Counted from the stretch's first letter, positions 36,210 through 49,298 are shown. The stretch: 64,000 nt of DNA from Centropus unirufus (GCA_013397695.1 VYZI01000033.1:1553776-1617775); one strand, 5' to 3'. A program made the numbers and translations. Notes: generated by a model not told the origin, from the sequence alone.

Positions 36210-37605
36210 TTTAAATGTTATAATCCTTTATTTTGGAACGTTTTCTTCTAAAATAGGTTATTTGAAGTTGTGTATTTCTATTTGAGAAAAATTTTGTTTC
36301 CTGCTGAATTTTTTCTTTTCTGTATGTTTTCACTTTCTTATACAAGAAACTTTTGTGGACTTATTTTCAACTCCAATACTTGAGATCCTTCTATGCTTTT
36401 AAGTGTGTGAATAAATGCTTCTTCCTTTAAGGGCTGGAGGTAGGGTTCTTTTAACTGCTTCGTATCCACATTCCATAACCTATTTAAAAACCTGAGTCTA
36501 AAGTCCAGCTGACAATGAACTCTATTTTCAGCTAAAGCCCCCTCCTCCCCCACTTCGCCACACACTGTTTCTGCTGCTGGTCCACTTGTGATAAAGACCA
36601 AAACTGTTGTTTGGCTGACATGCAGAAGGAGTTGTTTATCAAAAGGAGGCTATTCTAGGAGGATACGCTCTTTAAACAGAACAATGGGGATTTTGAAGAT
36701 AACCAAATCAGTACTACATAGGTGTTAGATCTGTTTTAAATTGTTTCTGTGCTGGAAAGTAGGAGGGGGCCCGGGTATTTGGCTTTGAATCCCCGGCTTG
36801 CAAGTGTGAAATGGCTAAATCCAAATTAGCTGCCAACTGTGCTTTGTGCTGCAGCTCATGCGTGTCTATAGGGCATGGGCACAGCACCTGGGGAGCATGG
36901 CGCTAGGGGTGCAGGGAAAGGGGCCCCAGAAAGTCCAATTTCAATTTATGATCCAGCTGTACCTTTTGCTTCAGCCAGGGGTTTTAAATTCATCCTTGAT
37001 GCTGCCTCGTTCAAACGGCAGTTCCTAAAAGCGGATCTACCGGCAGAGTCGTCTTTCACTAGTTGGATCAGGTTATAGGCACGTACCTATTCTACTGATG
37101 TAAATTAAATAGCTGATCAGTGCGGGGAAAGAACCTCATGGGAAACAGAGTTCCGTACAGAAGATCAGCAGATGTATGTTATGTATTTTTGTCTGCTTGC
37201 CCCTTCTGCAGAGAACCTCACCAAGAATAAAAGTGACCTTCAAAGGCAAGAGAGACAAACGTACATTCTCTTTCAAACTCTTATGTGTCTGTTTCTCTCC
37301 TTTCTGAGCTATGAAAATCCTTAATTTTCTCTAGTGAAAGCTTTCCTTCAAATATTTTCTCAGATGTTTGTGTTGTTTTGGAATAATATCCTAATATCTC
37401 TCACCAAGTCCAACTGAAAATTTCCCTTTTCTACTTACTTGCCGTTGTCTTTTGTGGTACAGTGATCTCATTTAAAAATATCTTTCCAAAACTGAAAGAG
37501 TAATATTTCCTATAAATAAAGAAGTATCAACTTTTTTCCCTTTCTTTCTCCCAGTTTTAATGTAATGCATCTATACATGAAAACTTTCTTCTTCTTTTGT
37601 GGTGA
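36210..37605. other. Unique sequence with a GC-richer patch at 36.74-37.08 kb
   Basis: The patch contains 'gggggcccggg' (36766-36776) and two overlapping plus-strand frames (60 and 67 codons). It has no CpG-island density. 'ggctttgaatccccgg' (36780-36795) resembles a tRNA B box but has no tRNA or SINE context that I can establish. Confidence 0.5.
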
Positions 37606-37611
37606 TTGTAT

Positions 37612-37695
37612 TGAAGTGATTTATTTAAGGTCATACAGTGAATTGATTGATAAAGCAAGATGACTCTCTCTGCCAGTCATCTGGTTAAAGCTTAG
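37612..37695 (-). mobile_element. MIR-like SINE fragment
   Basis: The plus-strand run 'gtgatttatttaaggtcatacagtgaatt' region (37616-37644), followed by 'gcaagatgactctctctgcc' and 'ctggttaaagct', has the order and spacing of the reverse complement of a MIR middle and head ('gacttgcccaaggtcacacag...gaatt...agcc.ggatgactc...taacca'). The match is diffuse and was judged by eye. The flanks give no clear ends. Confidence 0.4.
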
Positions 37696-37699
37696 CCTG

Positions 37700-40600
37700 A
37701 ATACGCTTGGATATTTGCAGGTGGTTCAGGAAAACATCTGGATGTGCTCACTTTTCCCGAAATGTCTGTTTTGATTAATTAGGAAAGGGAAGAGTTCTTT
37801 TTTATTCAGCTGGTACGTATCTCATGGGTCCAAGATTCAGCAATAATCTCTATTTTCATCTCCATTTCCTGCCTTCTCCCTCCTCCAACACAAATGTGGG
37901 CTTAAATTCTTTTAAATGTGGAAAAGGCACCTCAGTGACCCCTGCCTAACACCACTGACAGTTTGTCATCCTCACCTGAAGCCTGGATTTATTTTCTTAA
38001 AAATTCCTGCGAGGTAAACCCCATGGAAAAACTAACCCTTGACAGCTTTTGCTGTTGACCATCACCTTTTACAGCCAAGTGTGATGATATGGAGACTAGG
38101 AGGGAAATCCTCTTGTTTGTGCTAGAACTAACCTGTTTGTTTTTTAATCTGTCCTAAAGTGATGCATTTTCTGAAGGATACAAGAAGGAAGAAAAGGTGA
38201 CTCCATGGTTATTCAGACAGAGGTAGGGATGCACTTTATGCAGCAAGGTAAGCAGGTGTAGGCTGATGATTGCGGTATTTTCAGAGGCAGTGCTGCTCCA
38301 AGTTGCAAGTGATCAACCCTTTTCTGTGCTAGCGCAGACCAAGGTGGCACAAGTATGTCTCTGTCAACAGTGACAGCCCCATACTTTCCTGTGGTGGGCA
38401 GTCCTGGTGGAGCTACAGGCTGTGCTCTGCTGTTAGAAATTTGCAGACTGCTTCATGGGTATGTTCGCTGGGATTTAACCCAAGTGGATTTTATTAACCA
38501 AAATGATCATAGCTGAAATAGATTCCTACAGAGCGATGGGGCGTAATTAGTTTGTCCTAGTACACATTCAGGAGGCTATTGTTTGCCCTTATGTTTGAAA
38601 ATACTTCTTTTGACTTTTTTTTAATCTTATCTAGGTTAAGAAACCATACTTCCATACTTTGGCTATGTGTTTTTTTGGCTTTGTTCTAATGATACTTGAC
38701 CTATCCAGTTAGATTTAACTGTAATGGGGAATAGGGTTGTGCCTACTTATCACAGTAGCTCATATACATTGACCGTGTTGATGGAAACTAGTTCTTATGA
38801 CAATGAAAAGGTTAGAAGCTCTACTTAAGAGGAAAATACATTTCCATACTTCATAGACCAAACAGTTTAGTGGAGGAATCATTTATACCTTGCAGTGGTG
38901 CTGGAGTCCGGTGAGCACGTCTCTGTTTTGTGGGTACACATATCCTGACGTTTGCTGGTGTAAAAGCTCAGCACCTGGATTACTGCTTCTTGAACTCTGG
39001 ACTTGCGGATTGTTGCATGCTTCAACCACAGTGCTGGAGGAAGCCTTTGGAGACTAGCAAAATGTAAATAAATAGATGTGTGTTTGTTTCTAGCCTGTTA
39101 AAAAAAAAAGAGGAAAAAAAGTCTGTGTGTTAAAGAAGGGGGGAAAACTGTTAAGGATTCATTTGCATGCTTTTGAGATGCAGGAGGTACAGGAAGCAAT
39201 GTGTTTAAGGGAGGGAGGGCTAGCAAAATCTTTCCAAAGGGATGCAAGCTTGAGGAAACCCGAACAGTGTTTAGATGCTGTTAGATTAGATTAGTACAGA
39301 TTGATCTGGCAAGTGGTGTTTGTTTTGCTATTAATCATACAGATATACTTCAGTTTTGCAGAAAAAGTCTTATCCACAAATTGGCATGAATAATGGTTTG
39401 TTTAGTCAGTTGCTTGTTCTTTTTTTCCTTATTTCATTAGTTCTTTGATTCTTTCTTTCATTCTTTCTTTCTCCCATGAACCACAAGAATAGATTGCATT
39501 TTTTCATACTCTTTCTGAAGAGAAAAAAGCTAGATGAAAACTAGAAAATGAAAGGTGGCAGTAAAGCAGTTCAGGCACACTAAATTGTTCTGCTGCCGTG
39601 ATTGTCCCTAGGCTGGATTTTTGTTCATCTTTTGCATTAGTGATATTTTTCTTTGTACTTTTGCCTTTGTTGTTACAATTTTAAATGCGTTGCAATATGC
39701 TGACTTGTACCAAGTTCATTGTTTCAGCAAAGGAGAGACTGCAAATAGAAAGAACAAATGAATTCATAGTTGGCTAGAGCTGATTCTGTGTAATGACTAG
39801 CTCACATCATGGATTTCTCTGCCTATTAGCTGTTCAGAAGTAAAATAGAAGGCCTGGTATGGTCTGAAACAGGGAAAGGTTGGAGTTTCAGGGGTGTTGC
39901 CTCTTCATATAATTTCTTTTCTCTTCATACTACTCCCGCCTCCAGGGTCTACACAGATGCACAATTCCATCTTGTTCATAATCTCTCTTAATCCCACTGC
40001 GAGGAATAGTTTCTTCCACTGCTTTGCTCAATTAAAGCCACCATCAGCCCCTTCTAAAAGAAGGGACATGGTTTGTTGTCAGAGCTTCTCCTGACCTCCA
40101 GCCCCCTCCTGTCAAGTATCTCTTTTTAACCTGCACCTTTAGTGGATAAATAGATAATAGGCTCCTGCATTTCTCAATGCAGGTCTTTCTTGCTGAAAAG
40201 GGTCCTATATGATCTTCGGCAAATACATGTGTTTGCCCCTATATTGTTTTATTAGCATGGGCTTTTTCTGAGTACCAAATGCTGACATATTTATCCACAT
40301 CAGGTGATTGTTCTGTTTTCTGTGTATTTCTAAACCAAATATGAGCTAACTATTAAGTGCTACAAAGCCTGTGTATAGCCTAGTACTTTCTGGCTTAAAT
40401 TAAACTGTAGGATGGATTTGTAGTTTCCAGCATTTCCTTTGACCCACTTAGTTTGCTAAATTAGTTTCCAGATTCCTTGAAAAAGAATGTCTTGTCTCCT
40501 CTCTGGTTTTGTTATTTCCTTTTGTTGGCTGAAATATTTAGTAAAAAAGTTGCAGGAAACAAAAACCATGAACAAAAGTGTAAGTGGAGGAAATTTCATT

Positions 40601-43600
40601 TACTGAACAATACACAAGTTCAGATTTGGTGACCTTAATTTTTAAATGTATTTTCAGACCTCCTTCAATTCTTAACTGAATACAATTGTCAAGGATCTTT
40701 TTTCTTTGTTTGTTTGAACTACTTACATTAGGCAAGCTGAAGATACAGCCTTTTCTTGTTCATATTTTACTTTCAGGGTGCTTGTGATGATGTTGTCTTG
40801 TTTGCTATTTGGTCATCATGCTACCTGTGTTACATGTTACCTGGTAATAAGTGAGTGGACTCCCTGTATTGATTTTTTGGGAACAGAAAAAAAAAAGCAG
40901 GTTTCATATCTTCATTGTGCATTCTAAGTTATTTCAAAGAAGGAATAAAGAAAAATGAAATTAATACTTTCCCTGTCCTTTCACAGTCATCTCTATAACA
41001 TGTGATACTGTGCTTGGAAACTGAGTAACCCTTACCCTCACAGCTCCATCAGCCTGGGTGTTTCAGGTGAGAAACAAAGTGTTTTGCTGACACAGGGCCC
41101 TGCTTACTCCAGTGGGTTTCTCTTTGTGCCTTTTGAGATGCCAGAAAATCTAGCGCATAGGTCGCACGAAGGGAAATTAATTTGGTGCCATCTCATTTCA
41201 GTCCCTGCTTATCCTTATCATGTGCCTGTGTGCTTCTCCATGGGCTGGCAGAGGCTCTGCAGAGAGGCCGGTGACAGGAATAGCAGAGCTGCTTCGGGCA
41301 TGAGCAGGGCTGGCTTTCCTGCCTTTTAGGAGCTGGCTGGCTCTGTGCCTGCCCTTGCCACGTGTGCCTCAAGCCAACAGTGTCACACTCCCCCGCCTCC
41401 TCTCTCATACACACAGTGTTTCTGGATCATTTAAATAAGATAGTCCTGAAAACCTAGCATGGCAGTTTTGGAGGCTGAGTAGGCACAATCCATGTGTTAG
41501 ACACCAGATCCTGCTTGTCGCTGCGCGGATATACCTGCTCTGAATTTATCTTAGCTGCAGGGAAGTGCTTGGATTTACAAACATGACCAAATGGAAAAGG
41601 AACTGCCTGTCCTGTTTGGAAGGGTGGCATGAGAGGGGCACGCGAGGTGGTTGTGTCAAGGTTTGATGTCTTGGGGCTAGCTGGAGCAATATCAGCACAA
41701 ACCGTACGGAAGAGGCTAGGACAAGTGTGGTGAAAGCCACAAGAGAAGATTGTCTCATCTCAGCACAATGCACCTATACCAGGATTTTGTGGTACTGCAG
41801 CTACGTAAGTGTGGTTTAGGCATTGTGAAACAAACCCCTTCCAGACAGCACAAATCGTTCTTTTTTTGAAAGTTCTTCATTATTTCATTCTTCTCCCACC
41901 TCCCAGCCTCAAACTCCTTAGTATCACTCTGTCGATTAAGCATAATAAATCTTGCCCTTGTTTCTAACCTTGTTGCACATACTCCCTATGCAACGAGGAC
42001 CACAGCACTCCTTTTGTATTATTTTCCTGCTTCAAAGGAACACTTTCTGTTTAGCACTCTCCTTATTTATACCATTACTCAAAAAAAAGTAATTTGTCTC
42101 TGTTTTCTGTAAATTTGAGAGCAAAATGTGGGCACCAGAGACTTAACTGTAACCACCTGCTGTTTTCTCTCTAGTTACCAGTAAGCAAATCCACTGTAAG
42201 TGTTTGAATCTCTACTTTGGGTGCCAAAGGGACATTGATAGCTTCTGAGCCAATCATCTGTTGGTCTAACATAAAAAATGACTTCACTGGAGTAGGAACC
42301 TTTTACTTCTCTCATCTTTCTACTGTTTGAGAATTCCTATTGTAGCTATGATAGTTTGGATATTGCAACATTGTCAGAGCCATAGGGAGATACCTAAATT
42401 TGTCCTAGTCTTAAGTCTAAAAATAATTTAATTTCTTAGAGTTAGCAGCTATAGGTATTTTTGAAAATGTTTTAAGTCTAGATATACCTGGATAAACTTT
42501 TTTAGAACTTTCTTAGCCCTAATTTTGGCAGTATTTTTTAGTAGCTATGGTAGAGACCTTTTTCATTATGTGAATTCATGTAAATTCATGGCAAGCCAGA
42601 ACATTATTATAAATCTCTTGACTGTTCCATTTTGTAGGGCTTTGAAAATGTAATCAAAGGTGGATTTATCTGATACTAAGAGATGAAACGCTTACCAGCC
42701 CCAGGTTTCCTCTCTTTTATTTTTCTAGGAGGTTACTGCCAGAGTAAACTGAAATTGGAGGTGGTTTATGTTAATGCTGCAGCCTGCAGAATGCACTTGT
42801 TGAGGAGTTTATCCAGGAGGATCAGCTGATCTTGCTGCAGGATGGTGACCTCTGGCAGAGACACAGCTGCTTCAGCTCTCCATGCTAAACCTGCTTAAGG
42901 TGGTGAGTGGGAGTTGCTAATACCATTATTTGTTTAGTTGTAGGGCTAATTGATTTTTTTTTTGGTGTGCTTTATTACAATGCAATGCATGAAATACAAA
43001 CAGAGGAAAAATTGAGTGTGGTACTTGGGGGCTGGTTCCCAATTTTTTTTAATTTATTTTTTTTTATTATTAATAAGAGCCTAAAATGGAAAGTAATGAG
43101 AAGCATACTTGGCTTCAAACTTTTCAGTTGTATACAAAGACAGCCCACCCTGAAATGTCTGGTGCCATGGGGGTGTATGGTGGTTTTAGGAATACAGGGC
43201 AAGGGTGCATATTTAATTAGCTTAGTCGCCTTATTTTCCTCCAAATATAGACAGGCACGCCTTAGCTTTTCAGTTTTATTAGTTGAGAATAGACAGCCAA
43301 GTGTGCTCTGGGAGCTATTTGCTAGGGAAGTCAGTTAGAAAAATGGGAATCCAAAACTTATTTATATTTTAATACAGAGAGGACAAGGTTTTTAATGGTG
43401 ATAGCTTTACGGATCTGTAACCCTTTCCCTTCTTACCCAGCTCCATAATTAATTTTATAAACAAAACAGACATAAACCAAACTACTGTGGGACTTTGTGC
43501 ACATTGGCATTACGCGCCGTTTTGTGTAGTGCTGTCCTTGTTCCAATATAGCCAAGCCCTGAATCTCATAGGGAAAGACACGTGTGCTGTGGGAACTATC

Positions 43601-44300
43601 TCCTATGTTCAGGCCCACCATGAATCCGCAAACAATGGTCCTCTCAGGAGAGAAGCTGAAGGTACTTGGCAGTGGAAAGTCTCTTGCCCATACTGGAGAT
43701 GGTGACAGAATTGGCAATGGGGAGGTGACTAGTCATTCTGCAGGGCCTGGCTGATGGCCAGTTTTCATTTTTGTCTTGTTTCCTTTCTGTTTTTCTTTCT
43801 CCTTTGCTTTTGTTATTTATACCAATGAGCAAATGTTCCTTATTTTTAGCAGCTTTTCCATGTTGCTCGGGCACTGGTCCTAAGTAATGGCATGCCTGTG
43901 GCCCTCCCTAGGGCACATTCTCACCTCTAAGAAGAGCAGACAAATGCAAGCTTTGGTGTAGGGTGTTACTGATTTGTTTCCAGGCAAGTAGGTATGTGTG
44001 ATTTATGTAAAAGTTGCCCTGGCATACCATATATTAGCACTCCAAAATGTTAGCAAATGTAAGACCTTGTATGATCTGCCTTGAGCTGCTGGTGAGAAAC
44101 TGTTTATGCTACGTAGCTCCATAAAGCAAGCCGCCTTGCAACTTGCTCATTTTAGAGGATATAAAAACAACACTAAAAAACCCAAACACACCCAAATATA
44201 TACACCCATTTCCACAAACAGAGCAAAAGTAAAATTCTCCCTCGAGTGCAGACAGTTTCTGTTCTGGGAGGAGCAAAGTAGATGGATGAATTCATGGAAG
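37700..44300. other. Unique sequence, no gene seen
   Basis: The longest open frame (42907-43338, 143 codons) starts at a GTG and crosses T-rich low-complexity sequence at 43046-43068, so its apparent hydrophobicity is compositional. No repeats with clear ends apart from the TTTC run. Confidence 0.6.
39441..39475 (+). repeat. Short (TTTC)n-rich pyrimidine repeat
   Basis: Imperfect CTTT units: 'ttctttgattctttctttc', then 'attctttctttctccc'. There are about seven units with two interruptions. Confidence 0.75.
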
Positions 44301-44305
44301 CAGAT

Positions 44306-44400
44306 GCAGGAGTTACATAGGAGTACATGATGAAAGTGCCATTTTAAAAACATTTTTTAACTGCAAGATGGGAGCTGCAGACTTTTATGCCTTGCCCATT
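44306..44400 (+). repeat. Unidentified dispersed repeat, copy A
   Basis: Within 44359-44398, 34 of 40 aligned positions match 44784-44822, with five substitutions and one single-base gap. Upstream, 'gcaggagttacataggagtac' (44306-44326) also parallels 'gcaggagtaagttaagagctac' of copy B. Copy A has about 20 extra bases between the two blocks. I cannot name the family. It may be an old SINE or a local duplication. Confidence 0.6.
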
Positions 44401-44754
44401 CTTTTGTCTTCTAGATCTTGTGTCACCGGGTTATACAGAGATGCTAAAGCAAGGGACAATAGTTCTGAGGGAAGCAGTTAGGGGAGGGCTTCCACTGAGC
44501 TGTAGATGTCCAGGAGCCTCTACCTCACAGAATAGCAGCTGACCAGCAGCATCTTCCACCGAGTGTCCTAGCAGCTTTTTAGTCTATTTACCTACTTGTG
44601 AGACACGTGTATGTACCTCAGTCACTGTCCCTCTTCTAAACTTCTTTAGGCTGGAAATAAAACATAAGGGAGGGTGTATTAAATCTGAGATGACAACAAA
44701 GTTTATCCTTTCCTATCTTTTCCCAAAGATTATCTACAAGTATTTCAGAGCCAA

Positions 44755-44823
44755 GCAGGAGTAAGTTAAGAGCTACAATCTTAAACTGCAAGTTAGGAGA
44801 TGCAGACTTTAATGTCTTCCCAT
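44755..44823 (+). repeat. Unidentified dispersed repeat, copy B
   Basis: This is the partner of the copy at 44306-44400, in the same orientation, with starts about 450 bp apart. The shared core contains 'tgcagacttt'. Homology fades after 'ccca' in both copies. Confidence 0.6.
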
Positions 44824-44824
44824 C

Positions 44825-47315
44825 TGTGCCAGGGATTTAATGGGAGAAGTACCTTTGGTCACTGCTGCCTGCTTTGCATCAACAAAGCTTTGCTCCTCCT
44901 AGACACTAACCTTTGTATTTCTCTTGGTGAGGTATTTTCAGGCTTATACCTGTTGCAGTTTCAGCTGGAAGAAATGCAGGTGAGGAGGTTGTCCCACACC
45001 CTCAACGTTGCTGGAATCCCACCCAACCTGCAGACATAACTGAACAACTGTTTGGTTCTCTCAATAGGATCTGCCTTAGTTCAAACACTGCCTATGGGTT
45101 TTTCTCTTCCTCATTGTCAGGCCCAACTCACTCATGTTGCTAGTGTCAGGGACTTATTACATGCATGCTTAGGCTGGCAGAGGAAACTAATATGCTACTG
45201 ATGGAGGAAGACCGGAGGGGAGTATTACTCAGGTGCAGCTAGAACAGCTGATGCCCCAGTGCTTAATTTGTTAATGCTATGTCTACCCAAGTATTCTCAC
45301 TTTTGCTGCTGTTAGGCAATTACCACTGATTGCAATTGAAGAATATTGGAAACAGGAGAAGAAACCTTGTTTAGGAAAGAAAGTTTTGCTGCCTTTGAGA
45401 GGGATCTTAATACCTTTTTTATCATAAATCTTTGTAACCTTTCCACATTTTTTCCCTGCTCCAGCTGCAGCTAGTTTTAACCTAACTCTTGTTGATCTCT
45501 GATGAAGCAAGTTTTTTTCTGTACCAAGTCCCTGTTTTGTTACTGTCAGTCAAAATTTAGCTTTTATTAACTATTTCAGACCCAGTGGAAGCAGGAAAGG
45601 TATCTATTTTGAAGCAGCTTTTTTTTTCTATACTTTATACTTGTATACTAAGCAGGCCTATTTGTATACTATGATCTGCATGCCTCTCTGCCCCCAAATT
45701 ACTAAAATTGCAGCACAGTTGTCCAAGGCTCATTTTTCAGTAAATGAATCTTGTAATTGGCATTCAGATCAACTACCATCCTAGTCTGAAATGCAGCAAG
45801 CCATTTAACTTCTGGGATATGGTAAACATCTTGAATAAATACAACACTGCATCAGGAGATGTTTTCATATTTTCAGGTAAGCAAGCCAATGTTGGGGAAA
45901 AAAGTTAGTCTAGTAACACCTCTACTGAAAGCAATCCAGCTTGCTTTCTACATGGAATGATTTTTTTTTTCACATAAGCCCTATAGCGCCTCTGCCATGC
46001 TTGCACTTTTAAATCTTGAACATTGTAGTACAGATCACCCTTTACGAGTGGAATCTGAGGTCATGTGCCTGCGTTTAAAATTCATTGTGCGTGGGCTATC
46101 GTGCACTGGCTTGTGAATTCTATAAGTGCAGGGTTTATGGGCCTGTATTTCAGGTATGAAGAAAGCAGGGCCTTTTTTAGCACTTGAAGCACCCATGGGT
46201 GCAACTCACAGCTATGAGTACTTTTGGCAGAGCTTTATAAATTCTGTTTATTCATAGCTAGCATCTCACCATCTGCATGGGCAGAATTACATATAAATAT
46301 ATGTGTCCTGTACATAAGACGACCATTACAGCATAGGAATAAAAATAACCTGGGCACAAAAGTTGTTATACCTCTGTGGAAGGCTTTCTGGGGAGAATAT
46401 TGGAAGGCCTTTTGTCTGCCATAGCTCAGGGCTTACAAGTGATTTTAGGTGGCTGGTGTTCCATGCTTGTGTTTATACAGTTTCAGCAAGGATCTTTAAC
46501 CAAAGACAGTTCAGAAATAGGTGATGGTGGGAGAAGTGACTTTAACCAGCATGCCAAGGAACTGTCAGAAATAGGAAGGCCTTTATCCTGGATCATGAAT
46601 CCTGGGGCTTTCATGGATAAAGAGTTGCAGCTGGAGTGGGAGAGTGTGCGATAACACACAAATCTTCGATTTAATCATCTTCTAAACTCATGCCCAGGGG
46701 TGGCTTACAGAAGATGAAAAACGCTAATGAACCCTGAGGAGGACTGATCTGCAACTGTCCTTGAGACCTACTTTAAGGAGGTCTTTTTTGTAATTACACA
46801 TGCTGCATGTTGTTTCCAGCAGCTGTGTCTTAGCCTCTCCAATACACTCATTGCTGGAACTATCTCTTCAAACTCTGGCCAGCGCCTGAAAAAATACTGT
46901 TATGTAGGATGGCATTAACATCGAGGTTTCAGACACAATTTTGAACTGGGCACAAACCAGTTGAAATATGAGAGACTGTCCATGCCCTAGAAAGCTTATT
47001 TTCTATCTGCAGACGCTTAAATTTAAAAGAGGAAATGGATAAAGGTGATTTTTTCATCAATATGAACTGGCTAGAACAGTCAGTGAGATCCTTAACATGT
47101 GTGAGACTGCAGTAAGATTGGAGGAATCTGGCAGAACTGCAGAAAATTTGATTTAAAAAAAAAAGTGTCAATTTACTAGCTGGGCTGGGACAAGGACCTC
47201 AGGAATGAAGGGTAAGGTGAAATTTCATCTTTTCTTACTCTGTTTACCACCAAATTCTTTTGTGCCTGTACATAAAACCTTTCACTGCTGTGCCAGGTAC
47301 AAAATTTAAAGCATG
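44825..47315. other. Unique sequence, no gene seen
   Basis: Short frames only (up to 92 codons, 46376-46654). The segment at 45798-45822 ('gccatttaacttctggga') faintly resembles the MIR core in plus orientation, but too little matches to call it. Confidence 0.6.
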
Positions 47316-47316
47316 C

Positions 47317-47388
47317 ACCCTTTCCCCCACCTTCCTCCTCCTTACTCTCTTTTCCCCTTGCAGACCCCACCCTTCCATCCCCCCCCAG
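47317..47388 (+). other. Pyrimidine-rich tract containing a splice-acceptor-like CAG
   Basis: Roughly 70 bp are dominated by C and T, ending in a C8 run (47380-47387). 'ctctcttttccccttgcag' (47345-47363) has the form of a strong 3' splice site. No open frame or donor downstream supports an exon. The tract could equally form triplex DNA. Confidence 0.45.
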
Positions 47389-47770
47389 CATATTTCCAAC
47401 TTTTTAAAATCAGAAATGTTTATTGTTGGGGAAACAATTAAAGAAGACCAATGATATGGCAACAGGAGGGCCAGATGCATATAAATGCAGGAATTGAAGG
47501 GGGTACATTCAGAAAGAAAAAAGGTGCATTACTGGCATTTTTTAACTAAACTATGATAACTAGCTGGAGGTGGAAGTTTAAGGCTTAGTCCATTGTGCTA
47601 AAAGGCCCACGTAGGTAAAATGGGAGAACCTGGGGTGAAAACTGCAAGCTGTCTGAATGCAATATTCAATGTTATGTCTATGTTTCTAAATTATTGCAAG
47701 TAAGATGCCTTTTTGTCCTAGCCAGCATGAAATGTTAAATTAGATTTTTTGCAAAAGTTTAAATATGTGC

Positions 47771-47788
47771 CTTTGTTAATATGCTATT
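47771..47788 (+). promoter_or_regulatory. Candidate SOX-POU composite site
   Basis: CTTTGTT (47771-47777, SOX-type HMG site) is followed after a 3-bp spacer (aat) by ATGCTATT (47781-47788). That is one mismatch from the octamer variant ATGCTAAT. The order, orientation and 3-bp spacing match the SOX2/OCT4 element described for the FGF4 enhancer. An inverted CCAAT-like 'attgg' (47786-47790) overlaps its end. This is a single-site motif match; binding is unproven. Confidence 0.25.
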
Positions 47789-49281
47789 GGCTAGTTAATA
47801 TTTTGAATAAAATCATTGTGAAAGCTTTAAAAATTAACTTTTGCAATTGATAATTTAATAATAATTAAAGGCAGTGAAGGAAATCTGAAATATTTGGTAG
47901 TTTCAGCCTCCAAACTGAGGGGAGGGTATCTTCTGAAATTCTCTGATATTTCTAATGCAAGAATAGAGGTAGGGAACTTATTTTAAGGATGTGATCATGG
48001 AAAAAAATCTCTGCTAATAATTTCTTTTTTGTTCATGGAATAGTCAAAAGAGGGGAAAACTTTAGGAAGAAGAAAAATAGAACTGCAACTCACTGCTGAA
48101 GGTGTTAATATAACACTTAGGAACCGTGGACTTTCCACTGCGTGGCTGGCAACATTACCACCCATCTGTGCTGAGCGGGATGTGCAAGCAGAAGCCAGGA
48201 CTGAAAACCTTCCACCTGTTTTTTGGGAAGTAAGTGTGCACACACTGAAGTTACTCAGCGTATTTCTTCTGTCTTTGACGGTCTGGATGATGTTGTTACT
48301 ACTGCTTTTCTGCTGTCTCATATCTCCTACTGCCATGTGCCAGATGATAGGGGAGCTGTGACATACCACACCCCCGTGGCTGGGAAGGGGGTCACATGAA
48401 CTGGTCTCATCCAGAGCACTTTAAAGAAACTGATAAGCTCTATCTCGTTTAACTTGGCCTTTGGAAGATGATTGTGGAAATTTCTGCAAAGGAGGTGACA
48501 TCAGTTGTTGTCACAGCTGCTGTGTAAGTCTGCAAGGCTGCGTCTGTTCAGTATCTGGCTGGTGTGTATATATGTGTGCGAGTAGATATTGTTAATAGAT
48601 TGCACCTAAATAAAAAAGATGTTCATGTGAAGTAGATGAGATGGTTCAATCTCTTAGAATATATGCATTATCATTGAGACCTAAGGTAGTAATGGAGTAT
48701 TTAAACTTAATAAAGCAGAGACACGATCAGCTTTGGAGGGCCGATGTTGCATTGGAAACAAACCCGCTCCTGGGGGAATTCCAAGTGTTAGCATGTGGGA
48801 CATACTCCAGCTGCTAGCTGCTCAGACCTAAAATAAACCAGGCAAAATCCCGTATTCAGGCTCTACCAACTGAGGCAAGCTGCTGTTGCAAACCATTCAT
48901 CACTCTTTTTCTTCCTGTTTGATCAGAATGACAACAAATACTTTTGAAAGAGCATTTAAACCTTAGTATTTTGCACAGCTTTCCTTGTGCTTCTCTGAAA
49001 TGACATGTTCCTCAACAGACTTACAAATTTAGCAAAGAATCTGGTCTGTACAGGTTCAGATGCTGTTCAGGAAAAGCTGGAATTAAAAAAGAGTTAGAAA
49101 AAGTATTGTTACCTTCTGTGACAATGACATTGCTACCAATACTACTGCTTTCTAATCTAGGTTTTTTTAAAAATCACACCATGACTTCATTAGCAGAGGG
49201 CTATTCTCCTTATTAAGATGAACTGGGCAAACCCTTTTTCTTAAAGAGAAAGACACGTGACATTAGGGTGATTTGCTTTTC

Positions 49282-49298
49282 TTTTTTTTTTTTTTTTT
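49282..49298 (+). repeat. Poly(T) run of 17
   Basis: This is the longest homopolymer I see in the window. On the minus strand it would read as a poly(A) run. No retrocopied gene is recognisable on either side, so I do not call a processed pseudogene. Confidence 0.9.

Noticed and set aside
36780..36795. tRNA B-box-like 'ggctttgaatccccgg'
   Set aside because: No A box at the right distance, no cloverleaf and no convincing SINE body.
42907..43338. 143-codon hydrophobic open frame
   Set aside because: It starts at GTG, runs through T-rich low-complexity DNA that creates Phe/Ile/Leu runs, and has no recognised family.
47995..48369. 124-codon minus-strand open frame
   Set aside because: Within the chance length range, Ser-rich without recognisable motif.
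49282..49298. Poly(T) as the tail of a minus-strand processed pseudogene
   Set aside because: No gene-like sequence lies on the expected side and no target duplication is visible.
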